In this document: in pieces, positions 25,189-34,854 of the stretch
Numbering within the stretch: position 1 is the stretch's first letter
Layout: each line of letters starts with the position of its first letter
Source of the DNA: Fructobacillus tropaeoli
Lineage (GTDB): Bacteria; Bacillota; Bacilli; Lactobacillales; Lactobacillaceae
Length of the DNA stretch: 64,000 nt
Direction of reading: 5' to 3'
Assembly: GCF_001047135.2 (NCBI RefSeq)
Contig: NZ_DF968082.1
Location: 28,681-92,680, forward strand
The notes under the pieces: generated by a model
Database searches by the model: none
Seen by the model: only the letters and a program-made list of their open reading frames with translations
What the model was told of the DNA's origin: nothing
Translations under genes and position numbers: made by a program

Positions 25189-27171
25189 TTATTGGTTAAC
25201 AATTTGTTGATAACGCTTGGATGTTAGCCAGTAAATCACCAGGTAAATCAGGATGACAATCACCATCATCGTGACCATAACTGGGATGAAAATCGTTGGG
25301 TCAAACATCCCCAAAGTCTTGAAGACCGTCTTCAAGATTGGGAAGGCAAAGGCCGCATTCAAGACCAATAACAAGAGTGGCAAACCGAAGAGCAGACGAA
25401 TTTGGCGGTTAATCATTTGCTTGGTTTCCGCCAGGCTGAGGCCAATTCGTTGCATCTTCTTGAAGTTTTGTCGGTCAACCATTCCCTCAGCAACTTGCTT
25501 ATAGTAAACAATCAAGACCGTGGTAAAGGTCAACACAACCGCCGTCAAGACACCGACGAAGACCAAGCTACCAAAGACAGTTTCGATGCTTTGCACGGCG
25601 TCGGCTCGGTCCGTGACCTGGCCACCCGTCTGTTGGAAAATCTTGCTCAAGTCCTTGCTAAAGGCAATTTCATTTTTCTTCGTGCCCTTCACGTCATAGG
25701 CATAGAGATGAGTCACTGCATCCGGCATGTCCGAGATTGAAACTTGGACACCACCGTCATTGCTTGCCGGTACCTGAACATCCTTCAAGAAATCATTCAG
25801 CTGGCTTTGCTGGTTCACGACCAAGTAATAGTAGCTTGGACCGGATGGTGCGGTTGAATCAGGTGAGGTAAATTGGTTAATCGTTTTTACCTTGTAGGTC
25901 TTACCCCCAATTTGCAGTTTTGTTGGCACCTGCTTTTGATGCGTTGCGTAAATCCCAACCTCATCGCTAGCCAACGAAACGGATTGTCCCTGCCACTGTT
26001 TCAAGCTCGTAGCCGTCATAGCTCGGAAAACCGGTGTCGCCATAACGTCGCCCGTGCCAGTAAAACGGCTGATCTTACCCTCGTCGCTGACATTAGCCAA
26101 GATGGCATTGGTTGCTTCCAATTCATGACTAGCGCTCAAAGTTAAGTTGTGCTCTTGGGCGCTCTGTTGGACCTGCTTTAACTGGTCCTGTGACAAGGCC
26201 TGGGTACTCGTAATCGTTGTATCGTAAGGCAGGTACTGGCCAAACTTGCTGGTCACCTGCTGCATGGAAATTGCTGCCGTCAAAGCCACAACGATGGTTG
26301 TGAATAGCAAGGCAACGGTGGCCAAGCCGGCCCCATTGTTCTTCACTCGGAATAAGAGTCCCGAAACGGGGACAAAGTGCTTGTCCTGATAGTAGTACTT
26401 TTGGTTCTTGCGCAAACGCTTTAAGAGCCAACCAATACCAACAATCATCACCAGATAAGTCCCGACAATCACCAGGCCGACTGCCCAGATAAAGGAGAAC
26501 AAGGCATTCAAGCTTGGCTTCGTTGTCAAAGCCAACCAGTAACCAGCGATTAGGATCACAAAGCCCGTAATGCCCAGGAAGGCCTTCGCCTTTGGTTCTT
26601 TGGCAACCTTTTGGTCGGACTTGGTCAAATCAATCAAGCTTGTCCGACCGATTTTAAATCCTTCAATCATGGTCATCAGGAAAAACAATGCTGCGTAAAT
26701 CAGCCCAACCGTGACCACCGTATTCCAGTCAAAGGCAACCCGGTAATCCTGGCCACCTGCTAACTGATTTAACACGGGAAAGGCAATGAACAGGGCGCCA
26801 AACGAAGCCGCCAGTCCGATAATCGTCGTGATGAACCACAGGCCAAGTGACTGCCAGGCCACCACCATAAAGCCCTGAAAGCGCGACATCCCCAACATCG
26901 AGAGCGTCCCGATTTGCCGTTGCCGCCGACCGGAGACAAAAGAGTTGGCATAGAAAATAAAGACTGCACCAACCAACAGTGACAAGACTAAGCCTAAGAC
27001 CATCACAGCCTTGATAATCTTGCCATATTCGGAAGTAGCGATGCTGTGGTTGTTGCGAATGGCAAAGAACATCGCGTTAACCATCAACAAGAAAGCATTG
27101 GCAAAAATAAATAAGGCGTAGTGGCGAAAATCCTTTTTGAGTGTTTGCAGTGCAAAACGAAGACTCAACAT
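25189..27171 (-). CDS. BceB-like FtsX-family ABC permease
   Basis: About 660 aa from the ATG at 27171; AGGTG lies upstream, and the apparent start at 27180 is a GTG inside the previous gene. The layout is one helix, three helices, a pair of helices, a large extracellular domain of about 200 residues (about 315-520) and three C-terminal helices, as in BceB-type permeases that work with bacitracin and other lipid-II-directed peptides. FVSGRRQRQIGTLSMLGMSR is the typical cytoplasmic coupling region. It pairs with the ATPase upstream and probably removes or senses envelope-active peptides. No two-component system is adjacent. Confidence 0.85.
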   Translation of the reverse strand: MLSLRFALQTLKKDFRHYALFIFANAFLLMVNAMFFAIRNNHSIATSEYGKIIKAVMVLGLVLSLLVGAVFIFYANSFVSGRRQRQIGTLSMLGMSRFQGFMVVAWQSLGLWFITTIIGLAASFGALFIAFPVLNQLAGGQDYRVAFDWNTVVTVGLIYAALFFLMTMIEGFKIGRTSLIDLTKSDQKVAKEPKAKAFLGITGFVILIAGYWLALTTKPSLNALFSFIWAVGLVIVGTYLVMIVGIGWLLKRLRKNQKYYYQDKHFVPVSGLLFRVKNNGAGLATVALLFTTIVVALTAAISMQQVTSKFGQYLPYDTTITSTQALSQDQLKQVQQSAQEHNLTLSASHELEATNAILANVSDEGKISRFTGTGDVMATPVFRAMTATSLKQWQGQSVSLASDEVGIYATHQKQVPTKLQIGGKTYKVKTINQFTSPDSTAPSGPSYYYLVVNQQSQLNDFLKDVQVPASNDGGVQVSISDMPDAVTHLYAYDVKGTKKNEIAFSKDLSKIFQQTGGQVTDRADAVQSIETVFGSLVFVGVLTAVVLTFTTVLIVYYKQVAEGMVDRQNFKKMQRIGLSLAETKQMINRQIRLLFGLPLLLLVLNAAFAFPILKTVFKTLGMFDPTIFIPVMVTMMVIVILIYLVIYWLTSKRYQQIVNQ

Positions 27172-27172
27172 C

Positions 27173-27922
27173 TTATGCACCTACTTTCGTCAACTCCGTT
27201 AGCTGGTTGGAAATGGCTGACAGGTATTCCTCCTGACCCATTTCGCCCCGGTCTAAGGCAGTTTGAATCCGACCGTCTTTGATAAAGAGGGTCTTCTTAG
27301 CATAGGAAGCGGACAATGATGAGTGAGTGACCATGACGATGGTCTGCCCCGCCGCGTTCACGTCCTGGAAAATTGATAGCATTTCTTGAGCAGTCTTAGA
27401 ATCCAATGCCCCTGTTGGTTCATCGGCCAAAATCAGTGCCGGCCGCGTAATCAAAGCACGAGCAGCAGTCACTCGTTGCCGCTGTCCACCAGAAATCTGG
27501 CTGGGATACTTATCCAAAAGCTCTTGGATCCCCAGTCGTGGAGCCAATTCGCTCAAGCGACTGTCCATTTCGGACTTAGGAGCCTTAGTCAAAACCAATG
27601 GCAAATAAATATTGTCACGGTTGTTGAAAATGTCCAAAAGATCAAAGGACTGGAAGATAAAGCCGAGGTTTTCTCGTCGAAAGACTGCCTTCTTGCCGTC
27701 TGATAAATCAGTGGTCTCTACCCCGTTTAACTTAATGGATCCATTGGTTGGGTTATCAAGGGTGGCCATAATGTTTAACAGCGTGGTCTTACCCGCACCG
27801 GACTCACCCATGATAGCGACATAGTCCCCTTCATTAATTGTCAGTGAAATATCCTGCAAGACCTGCTTGTTTTGGCTGTCCGGATAGGACTTCTGTACGT
27901 GTGTTAGTTCTAGTATTGCCAT
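27173..27922 (-). CDS. BceA/MacB-type ABC transporter ATPase
   Basis: A 249-aa ATPase of the lipoprotein/peptide exporter class. Walker [16 protein letters not shown] (about residue 36), signature [15 protein letters not shown] (about 141), Walker [14 protein letters not shown] and switch His in VMVTHSSL are all present. AAAGGAG precedes the ATG. Its stop is followed at once by the permease start, so the two are coupled. It is fourth in the order PadR, DUF1700, DUF4097, ATPase, permease. Confidence 0.92.
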   Translation of the reverse strand: MAILELTHVQKSYPDSQNKQVLQDISLTINEGDYVAIMGESGAGKTTLLNIMATLDNPTNGSIKLNGVETTDLSDGKKAVFRRENLGFIFQSFDLLDIFNNRDNIYLPLVLTKAPKSEMDSRLSELAPRLGIQELLDKYPSQISGGQRQRVTAARALITRPALILADEPTGALDSKTAQEMLSIFQDVNAAGQTIVMVTHSSLSASYAKKTLFIKDGRIQTALDRGEMGQEEYLSAISNQLTELTKVGA

Positions 27923-27934
27923 TGTTATTCTCCT

Positions 27935-28633
27935 TTAGTCCAGATCAACATCGCCGGACTGATTCATTAAATGTAAATTAGCGCCATCGCCGTAACTGAC
28001 ATGGTAGGCCCGCTTCATTGAAAGCGACCCAGACTTCGTCTCAGCCTCAACGGTTGGCAACTGGCTTTGTTCCACTTCGATATCACCATTTTTGTTGGTA
28101 ACATTGCCACCACCGTCGATGGTCACTTGCTTCAATTCAATGTCACCATTTATGTTGGTTAATTGAACTTGGTTCGTGCTGATGTTTTTGAGCTTAATAT
28201 CGCCATTCTTGGTTTGGATGTCCAACGTTTGCAGCTTGATATTCTTTGGTACCGTGATTTCTAATCGCTGGTCCCCAGCTTGAAAGTTATTGGCCTTTCC
28301 TGATTTTTTAACCACAACTAACTGCTGATTTTCAATCTTGGTCTCAAAGAGCGCGTGTTCAGAGGAATCCGTTTCCTCCACAGCGTACTTGTCACCACTT
28401 TTAACCACGATGTCAAAGCTATTGGTATCAACTTTCAATCCTTGGATATTTTCGTTTGTCAGCTGACTCTTATCCGGGCTAATATCGTGTGTTTCTGTTT
28501 TGACGTGAGATAAGTCACGCGTCAGCACCCTGGCAAAATCAATCTCTCCAGGCTTGGCTAAGACAAAGGAAACACTGGATAGCACTACCCCAACACCCAT
28601 CAAAAAGACACCTAATTTCAACGATTTTTTCAT
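27935..28633 (-). CDS. DUF4097-family beta-strand surface protein
   Basis: The protein is 232 aa. An N-terminal membrane anchor or signal (LGVFLMGVGVVLSSVSFVLA) precedes a repeat-rich beta-helix-like region with recurring pairs such as TKNGDIKLKN, NINGDIELKQ, NKNGDIEVEQ and TKSGSLSMKR. This is the DUF4097/LiaG-like fold, found with envelope-stress systems. It is likely anchored outside the membrane. AAAGGA lies ten bases before the ATG. The gene sits between DUF1700 and the ABC transporter. Its exact role is unknown. Confidence 0.85.
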   Translation of the reverse strand: MKKSLKLGVFLMGVGVVLSSVSFVLAKPGEIDFARVLTRDLSHVKTETHDISPDKSQLTNENIQGLKVDTNSFDIVVKSGDKYAVEETDSSEHALFETKIENQQLVVVKKSGKANNFQAGDQRLEITVPKNIKLQTLDIQTKNGDIKLKNISTNQVQLTNINGDIELKQVTIDGGGNVTNKNGDIEVEQSQLPTVEAETKSGSLSMKRAYHVSYGDGANLHLMNQSGDVDLD

Positions 28634-28637
28634 TGTC

Positions 28638-29195
28638 TTAAATCCTTTCCCAAAGTTCTACAAGCCAGCGACTCAGAGCAACAATGCCCTGAATCACCTT
28701 TTTCGTGACAAAGATAATACCCGGAATTACCAAGAACATCAGACCGATAAAGATGATACCCAAGCCAGTAAAGAACAGTCCCGACCAGAAAATGTGGAAT
28801 AACGTGAAGAGGCCGTAAATAAAGAAGGCGACTCCCGCAGCCGTGGCCAATAGCATCAAAATCGAGAAGACGAAGATGAGCATAAAGAGTGAAAAGAAGA
28901 TGCCACCAAAGAATGGTAGAGTCAATGGTAACGTGATGATGATCAGGGCTAAAATCAGAACCCGATAAGCCGTTGTGTGCTGCGGTTCATAAGGCGGAAC
29001 CTGCTCGCCGTTTTCGGTGTAATAGTCTGTCTTGATTTTTGTTGCTAACTCTTCCGGTGTGCCCAGACTTTCGATTGCCTCTGCATCGGACAATCCACCA
29101 TCCTCAAGGTATTCACGATAATACTCTAAGATATCGTCTTTTTCTTTTGTTGGTAATCCTTTAAGTGCTGCTGCTAATTTTTCTAAATAGTTCAT
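28638..29195 (-). CDS. DUF1700/HAAS-domain membrane protein
   Basis: The protein is 185 aa. An N-terminal helical HAAS domain (YLEKLAAALKGLP, then DILEYYREYLEDGGLSDAEA and ESLGTPEELATKI) is followed by about four membrane segments from residue 75 on. HAAS/DUF1700 proteins are commonly encoded next to PadR regulators and are thought to sense or control them at the membrane. It starts two bases after the PadR stop (GGGAGAGTAACATG), so the two are coupled. Confidence 0.87.
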   Translation of the reverse strand: MNYLEKLAAALKGLPTKEKDDILEYYREYLEDGGLSDAEAIESLGTPEELATKIKTDYYTENGEQVPPYEPQHTTAYRVLILALIIITLPLTLPFFGGIFFSLFMLIFVFSILMLLATAAGVAFFIYGLFTLFHIFWSGLFFTGLGIIFIGLMFLVIPGIIFVTKKVIQGIVALSRWLVELWERI

Positions 29196-29196
29196 G

Positions 29197-29502
29197 TTAC
29201 TCTCCCAAAATGCCGTTCACCTGCTCAACAAAGGTCTGCCACTCTTTTTTAGCGTCAGCCAGTTGCGCCTCTCCCTCTTTCGTTAACTGATAGTATTTCC
29301 GGGTTCGTTCATCAAAGATTGCCGACCGGGTGGTGACAAAGCCTTTTTGTTCGAGCCGTCGTAAGATGGGATAGGTTGTCGAATCAGAAATCGGAATGAC
29401 TTCCTGTATTTTTTTTGTGATTACGTAGCCGTAAAGTTCTTCTTCGGACAATGTCTGTAAAACAACCGCCTCAAGAACCAGATTCGGAATCTTTATTTTC
29501 AT
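29197..29502 (-). CDS. PadR-family transcriptional regulator
   Basis: About 101 aa. The winged helix is shown by VLQTLSEEELYGYVITKKIQ, then STTYPILRRLEQKGFVTTRS and YYQLTKEGEAQL. PadR proteins repress nearby envelope or efflux genes, and here the likely target is its own five-gene operon. Three ATG codons in a row follow AAGGAG; the third (29502) gives the best spacing, but the second is possible. An AT-rich promoter region lies upstream. Confidence 0.9.
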   Translation of the reverse strand: MKIKIPNLVLEAVVLQTLSEEELYGYVITKKIQEVIPISDSTTYPILRRLEQKGFVTTRSAIFDERTRKYYQLTKEGEAQLADAKKEWQTFVEQVNGILGE

Positions 29503-29885
29503 CATCATACTCCTTAACATCTAATACTATATGTCATATAATATAGTTTGTCAAATAGGTTGAAACAATTTTTAAATACTTATTTCTTCCATTTTGAAGA
29601 AAAGATGCTATAACTCGCCACTTATAAGGTTTATTTCATCCAACCATTACCTTCATGGCAGCACAAAAAAGCCAACACCATCGATGATAGCGTTGACTTC
29701 TGGCAATCATGATAATCAAACAGACAATTATCTTGATTTCATATAATACGGATAAACATGTTCATGCTGATGACAAACCAATTCAGCAAATCATGCAAAA
29801 ATACAAAGCCATTAAAAAAGCTGGCCTCATCTTGTTCTGATTTTTAATCATCCCCATTCAATAAAAATTATGGAATCGCTTCATC
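29503..29885. other. 383-bp gap between PadR and TetR genes
   Basis: It holds the upstream region of the PadR operon (with an AT-rich TATATTATATGACATATAG-like segment at 29526-29544 reading as near-palindrome, a possible PadR site) and the TetR terminator at 29665-29697. It also holds an unrecognised 43-codon plus-strand frame at 29709-29840 with no ribosome-binding site. Confidence 0.45.
29665..29697 (-). terminator. Terminator of the TetR gene
   Basis: On the minus strand GTCAACGC (29697-29690) pairs with GTGTTGGC (29678-29671), allowing G-U pairs, followed by six T. Confidence 0.65.
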
Positions 29886-30485
29886 TTATCCCAAAGGCTT
29901 TTTCCGATCCTCTGGTCGGCCCAACGCCCCGTACTGCAAAAATAATTGGAGTCCTTCAATCTTTTGCTTGCTCAAATTTTCTTCCATCTTACCAAGGTAA
30001 GTAAAGACCCACGAAGCGACCATCAACATCACATCGTCACTAGCAGGCGTATTGATTTCGCCACTTGCTCGACCCTTTTTAATCAAAGTCGATATCAAAG
30101 ACATTTGGGTATTATATAAGTAATCGTAAACAATCTTGGAATGCTTAATCACTCGTTGGAATTCGAAAAAGATATTCTCACCCAAAAGCCGTTCACACTC
30201 TTTCTTCTCCTTTTTAAAGGCATTAATAATTTTGGCAAAGGTTGCATCTGACCCGTCTGCCATCGCAATAATCGGCTTAAATCGGGTTTTATAAAAGTCC
30301 AAAACGACTTGCTCGGTTAGCTCCTCTTTTGTCGGAAAATACTTATACATAGTGACGATTGAAATATCTGCTTTTGAGCTAACATCTTTCATACTGGTAG
30401 CTCGAATACCCTGGTGCGTCATCAAGTCTGTGGCGGCAGCTAAGATTTTCTGCCGGTTTAATTGTTTTAATTCTTCTCTTTTCAC
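29886..30485 (-). CDS. TetR-family transcriptional regulator
   Basis: About 199 aa from a GTG at 30485, which has AAGGAG ten bases upstream; the longer frame to 30542 reaches into the promoter. The N-terminal helix-turn-helix reads RQKILAAATDLMTHQGIRAT, then MKDVSSKADISIVTMYKYFP. The C-terminal ligand domain is not assignable. It is divergent from the MacB-like transporter gene at 30596 and most likely represses it; palindromic sites overlap the promoter between them. Confidence 0.9.
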   Translation of the reverse strand: MKREELKQLNRQKILAAATDLMTHQGIRATSMKDVSSKADISIVTMYKYFPTKEELTEQVVLDFYKTRFKPIIAMADGSDATFAKIINAFKKEKKECERLLGENIFFEFQRVIKHSKIVYDYLYNTQMSLISTLIKKGRASGEINTPASDDVMLMVASWVFTYLGKMEENLSKQKIEGLQLFLQYGALGRPEDRKKPLG

Positions 30486-30526
30486 AGGGGTTTGTCTCCT
30501 TAGTCGATAATTTATTTTATTATAGG

Positions 30527-30574
30527 TTGACTTTATTTTCAATAAAAGGTTTAATATAGCTTAGCAATATTAAA
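30527..30574 (+). promoter_or_regulatory. Promoter and candidate TetR operators for the MacB-like gene
   Basis: TTGACT (30527-30532), 17 bp, TTTAAT (30550-30555). Two inverted repeats overlap it: CTTTATT-TTC-AATAAAAG (30531-30548) in the spacer, and TTTAATAT/ATATTAAA (30550-30557 with 30567-30574) covering the -10 box. Confidence 0.6.
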
Positions 30575-30595
30575 GTTTATTGTGAAAGGACACGT

Positions 30596-32563
30596 ATGGC
30601 ATATTTAGAATTAAAGAACATTAGGAAATCCTATTTCCTCGGAAAGGAAGAATTTCCGGTCTTAAAAGGCATCGATTTAAACTTCGACCTTGGTGACTTC
30701 GTTTCCATCCTGGGTGAATCAGGTGGTGGTAAGTCAACATTGATGAACATCATTGGTGGGCTAGATCGTAATTTCTCTGGTGAAGTTTTGGTCAAGGGCA
30801 AGTTGCTCGACCACAAGCAAGAAAAGGAATTGGATCGTTACCGTCGAGAAACGATTGGCTACATTTACCAGTCCTATAACCTGGTTTCACACCTGTCCGT
30901 CTTAGACAACGTCTTAGTTTCATTAGACATGACGACGTTAAACAAGAAGGAACGTGAAGACCGAGCTAAAGAACTCTTGCAAAAGGTTGGCCTAGAAAAG
31001 CAAATCAAACAGTATCCAAATCAGCTGTCTGGTGGACAGAAGCAACGAGTGGCTATCGCCCGTGCCTTGGCCTCTGATCCTAAAGTCATCATTGCCGATG
31101 AACCAACTGGTGCCTTGGATGCTGAAAATACGCTCGAAGTATTGGAATTATTAAACGACATCGCCAAAGAAGGTCGTTTGGTGATTACCGTTACCCACTC
31201 ACAGGCCGTTGCCGATGCCGGTACGCGAATTGTGCGTTTGGCTGATGGTCAAATCGAGTCTGACGAACGTCTCAAGCCTGCCTTTGAAACGGCCGATAAA
31301 GAAATGCTTGGTTCTCGCCCATTGCCTTTGATGGCTAGTGTGCGAACAGCCGCTAAGCACTTTAAGTACAACATCAAGCACAACTCATTGATTATCTTGG
31401 GAACTGCCATCGGGTTGTTTGCCGTGGTCTTGTTCTCAGGACTTGGAAATGGAATTTCCGGCTATATTGGTGATCAGATTGCCAAGGTAGCCAACCCACA
31501 GTCAGTCACCGTTTCTCGTTATAATAAAGAAACTGACGGCGAGTCAAACGCTGCCGCTCTTCTTGGTGGTGGTAGCAAGGAAGCCTTTACTGCTGACCAA
31601 ATCAAGCAAATCAAAGACACTTCCCACGTGTCAAAGGTTGAAAACTCTTATAGTGCTACCAACGTCAATACGACTTATAATGGTAAATCAGCAACCGTTA
31701 CCTCATTGAAGAACTGGACTTCAGAAGACACGACCGACTCAATCAAGGCCGGTAACGCACCGAAGGCCAACGAAGTGCTCTTAGACGAAACAACCGTGAC
31801 AAAGCGTCTTGGCTTCAGCAACTACAAGGATGCTATTGGCAAGGAAGTCACGATGACTTACCAAGTCCAAAACGGACAATCCGCTACTCCAGTGACATTC
31901 ACTGCTAAGATTTCTGGTGTAACAAAGGCTAACAGCCAAGGTATTCCACAAGGATTTACCAGCACAAAGACTATGCAAGCTGCTATGGAAAAGTCTGGCT
32001 TATCAACTGCCCCAACTTCATTGAATTTGAAGGTTGATGATATGGACAACGTCAAGGCAACCACGAAGAAGATTGACAAAATCAAGGATGGTTCTTCTAA
32101 CCGCCTTTACAAGACTTCTTCTGTTATGAGCATCATCGACCAAGCTCAAACTTACGTCAACTTGGCAACTAACGTTTTGGCAACCATCGCCGGTATCTCA
32201 TTGATTGTTTCAGCATTGATGATTATCGTGACAATGTACATGTCAGTTTCAGCCCGGACCAAGGAAATCGGAATTCTCCGTGCCATTGGTGAATCAAAGG
32301 GTGACATCCAATGGTTGTTCATCACTGAATCATTGATCACTGGTCTGATTTCAGCAGTCTTTGCAACTGGTTTGGCATTCCTGGCCGAAGCTGGTGTCAA
32401 CGCTGCTTTGAAGGGTACTGCCGACTATGCCTTCGTTCAAATTACTGCCGGCAACGTGACAACTGCGTTCGTCTTAGCAATCTTGATTTCATTGTTGGCC
32501 GCTATGCTGCCAGCCCGTCGAGCTTCTAAGTTGAACCCAATCGATGCATTGTCAGCTGACTAA
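30596..32563 (+). CDS. MacB-like ABC transporter, ATPase fused to permease
   Basis: The protein is 655 aa. An ATPase domain (residues 1-225: Walker A LGESGGGKSTLMNI, signature [15 protein letters not shown], Walker [13 protein letters not shown], switch H in VTHSQ) is fused to a FtsX/MacB permease. The permease part has one helix near residue 262, an extracellular domain (about 300-510), then three helices with MYMSVSARTKEIGILRAIGE and the closing LPARRASKLNPIDAL. Such mechanotransmission exporters move peptides, antibiotics or lipoproteins. AAAGGA precedes the ATG. Divergence from a TetR gene suggests inducible efflux. Confidence 0.92.
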   Translation: MAYLELKNIRKSYFLGKEEFPVLKGIDLNFDLGDFVSILGESGGGKSTLMNIIGGLDRNFSGEVLVKGKLLDHKQEKELDRYRRETIGYIYQSYNLVSHLSVLDNVLVSLDMTTLNKKEREDRAKELLQKVGLEKQIKQYPNQLSGGQKQRVAIARALASDPKVIIADEPTGALDAENTLEVLELLNDIAKEGRLVITVTHSQAVADAGTRIVRLADGQIESDERLKPAFETADKEMLGSRPLPLMASVRTAAKHFKYNIKHNSLIILGTAIGLFAVVLFSGLGNGISGYIGDQIAKVANPQSVTVSRYNKETDGESNAAALLGGGSKEAFTADQIKQIKDTSHVSKVENSYSATNVNTTYNGKSATVTSLKNWTSEDTTDSIKAGNAPKANEVLLDETTVTKRLGFSNYKDAIGKEVTMTYQVQNGQSATPVTFTAKISGVTKANSQGIPQGFTSTKTMQAAMEKSGLSTAPTSLNLKVDDMDNVKATTKKIDKIKDGSSNRLYKTSSVMSIIDQAQTYVNLATNVLATIAGISLIVSALMIIVTMYMSVSARTKEIGILRAIGESKGDIQWLFITESLITGLISAVFATGLAFLAEAGVNAALKGTADYAFVQITAGNVTTAFVLAILISLLAAMLPARRASKLNPIDALSAD

Positions 32564-33088
32564 GCTTACATCGTTGAATGGATAAATAAATGATATGGAC
32601 CTCAGAATTAAAGCAAAATTCTGGGGTTTTATTATGGGCAAATTTCGGAATCGTAGGTCACGGTCATGGTAGCACAGGTTCTAATGGGATTAGTGAGTTC
32701 TCTACTAGTTCCTAAAACCGATCAATTGTTGAAAAGAATTGATCATACGTATCCAGACCGAGTTCATCAAGCTAATCAACCCTAAATGATATCTTCGATG
32801 TCAAAAGGCGCAAAATGACATCGAAAAGGGTACATGACATTGAATCCCTAAATTTTGGTGGCCGTTTTGTTTAGAATAAAACATAAAATCATTTATTTTT
32901 ACACTCAACTATCCCAAAATATTCTTTAAATACCATGATTTTCAGATTGATTATTTCAATCTAAATGATTTTAAAATCAATATTTTCTATTTTTTTATTA
33001 CAGTTAGATGATAGAATAATAGAAACATTTTAATCAAGCAGAGAAGATAGAATGGAAAATAGTTTTTTGGTTTTAAGAGGTATAAATC
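32564..33088. other. 525-bp gap with terminator and probable remnant sequence
   Basis: After the terminator at 32600-32632 the gap holds a 39-codon frame (32666-32785) with no ribosome-binding site that ends like a gene tail (TDQLLKRIDHTYPDRV), which I do not recognise. A perfect inverted repeat follows, TTCGATGTCA/TGACATCGAA (32794-32803 with 32816-32825), with a near-copy ATGACATTGAA at 32833-32843. The rest, to 33088, is very AT-rich and serves as upstream region for the MFS gene. It may be decayed mobile-element sequence. Confidence 0.45.
32600..32632 (+). terminator. Terminator of the MacB-like gene
   Basis: CCTCAGAATT (32600-32609) pairs with AATTCTGGGG (32617-32626), followed by TTTTATT. 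Confidence 0.85.
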
Positions 33089-34315
33089 ATGATTAATTTA
33101 TTACGAAATAAAGCATTTAGAGGGTTGAGTCTAAGTACATTTTTCCAGGTTATTGGTATTAGTTTCTTTAATATTGTTCTGCTACTAATGGCCAAAAATA
33201 CCAAAATGCCATCTTTTTGGGTTTCATTAGTATCAATCGCAACAGTCCTACCTGGCATTACTTCCATTTTTCTTGGCAGAATTTCAGGCGGTATCAGAAA
33301 TAAAACCAAGTGGGTTATTCTTCTGACCTTAACTCAAAGTCTATTCTTTGTATTACTAGCTATTCTCTTTTTTACAACAGATCAATACATTGCCGTTGCG
33401 ATTCTCGTTAACCTCTTGTCGGATATTATTGGCATCGTCATTAGTTTAATGAAGATGCCAATTATTCAAAATAAGGTTTCCGGAGAAAATCAACAACAGG
33501 CGATGGGTATGTACCAGAGTATTTCCTTAATTATTGAACCAGTCGGTCAAGCGATTGGTGTTAGTTATATTATGGCTACTCATAACTACGTGGTGGGAAG
33601 TATCATCAATGCCATCACCTTCCTGATTTCTGCCTTTATTTTATTTATTCATCGTAAGTATCTGACATATGAAGAAAAAAATGTAGAGGATGGTGACAAT
33701 CACAAAATAAAAATTCGGGCGGTACTTAACTTATTTTCCGACATAACCGAAGTCCCGATTTTTAACATTTTACTATCGATTATTTTAGTTAATGCCTTAG
33801 GTACTAGTATTGATGGTATTTTAAACTTATATATCTTAGACAATCCGACGGTCTCGCCGTTTAGTTTTGGTACAACCATTCTGCTAATCAATATCACCTT
33901 TGTTTTAGGCAGTATTTTGGGATCCATTACGGTTAACGACATTCTCAAAAAGGCCAGCATTAAAACGTTAATTACCCTGGCCGCCAGCATTATCTTCTTG
34001 CTATACGTTGTCCTATTATTAAACCTCAATGTATTGCTGATCTTAATAGCAGCTTTTTCCATTACGTATATCACAGGAAAGGTGAACCCAAAATTATACG
34101 CACTGCTAATGAAAAATAGCGATTCCAAGTCTCTTAGCATCATATTAGGCGTATTAAATAGCGTGTTAACGGTCGCAGCCCCTCTAGGAAGTGTTATTTT
34201 AGTTGGTGGTTACCCCATTTTTGGAAAATTACCAATCCTTTTATTATCGATGGTTGTTTCAATAGCCGTTGTTATTTTGATTCAAAAAAGCACTGGTCCT
34301 AGGCTGAAAAAATAA
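33089..34315 (+). CDS. MFS transporter, MefE/drug-efflux type
   Basis: The protein is 408 aa with about 12 membrane segments. LLRNKAFRGLSLSTFFQVIG at the start and the loop GRISGGIRNKTKWVI after helix 2 are typical of major facilitator proteins of the MefA/MefE-like or multidrug class. AAGAGG lies before the ATG. Base use is clearly more AT-rich than the ribosomal genes beside it, and it follows remnant-like sequence, so acquisition by transfer is likely. Substrate unknown. The bidirectional terminator at 34376-34411 ends it. Confidence 0.85.
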   Translation: MINLLRNKAFRGLSLSTFFQVIGISFFNIVLLLMAKNTKMPSFWVSLVSIATVLPGITSIFLGRISGGIRNKTKWVILLTLTQSLFFVLLAILFFTTDQYIAVAILVNLLSDIIGIVISLMKMPIIQNKVSGENQQQAMGMYQSISLIIEPVGQAIGVSYIMATHNYVVGSIINAITFLISAFILFIHRKYLTYEEKNVEDGDNHKIKIRAVLNLFSDITEVPIFNILLSIILVNALGTSIDGILNLYILDNPTVSPFSFGTTILLINITFVLGSILGSITVNDILKKASIKTLITLAASIIFLLYVVLLLNLNVLLILIAAFSITYITGKVNPKLYALLMKNSDSKSLSIILGVLNSVLTVAAPLGSVILVGGYPIFGKLPILLLSMVVSIAVVILIQKSTGPRLKK

Positions 34316-34375
34316 AAGAACAAAACTGTTAATTGCTTTAGTCCCAAAGAAATCGGCTGTCTACGTGTTAAACAC

Positions 34376-34411
34376 AAAAAAAGCACCAACCGATTGCGGT
34401 TGGTGCTTTTC
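34376..34411. terminator. Bidirectional terminator, MFS gene and rplM-rpsI
   Basis: AAGCACCAACC (34381-34391) pairs perfectly with GGTTGGTGCTT (34398-34408), with A and T runs on each side. Confidence 0.9.
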
Positions 34412-34440
34412 CATGTTCTCGTAAAACGATAATGTAAAGA

Positions 34441-34836
34441 TTAACGCTTTGAGAATTGTGAAGCCTTACGGGCCTTCTTCAAACCTGGCTTCTTACGTTC
34501 CTTCATACGAGCATCACGGGTCAAAAGACCAGCTTGCTTCAATGCAGGACGGAAGTCTGGGTCAACAACGAGCAAGGCACGGGCGATACCGTGACGAGTG
34601 GCTCCGGCTTGACCAGAGAAACCACCACCATTAACGTTAACCAAAACGTCATAGTTACCCAATGTATCTGTAGCGTTGAATGGTTGCAAAACAACTTCAC
34701 GCAAGTTAGGGAAAGGAATGTAGTCTTCGATTGACTTGCCATTCATAGTGATGGCACCGTTACCAGGAACCAAACGGACCCGAGCAACTGAGTTCTTACG
34801 ACGACCAGTTCCGGCATATTGTACTGCTGCAGTCAT
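34441..34836 (-). CDS. rpsI: 30S ribosomal protein S9
   Basis: The 131-aa product has [17 protein letters not shown] at the N-terminus and the basic tail [19 protein letters not shown], whose terminal Arg reaches the P-site tRNA. It is the second gene of the rplM-rpsI operon, 18 bp after rplM. Length is normal. Confidence 0.98.
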   Translation of the reverse strand: MTAAVQYAGTGRRKNSVARVRLVPGNGAITMNGKSIEDYIPFPNLREVVLQPFNATDTLGNYDVLVNVNGGGFSGQAGATRHGIARALLVVDPDFRPALKQAGLLTRDARMKERKKPGLKKARKASQFSKR

Positions 34837-34854
34837 ATTATCGGCACTCCTTTC

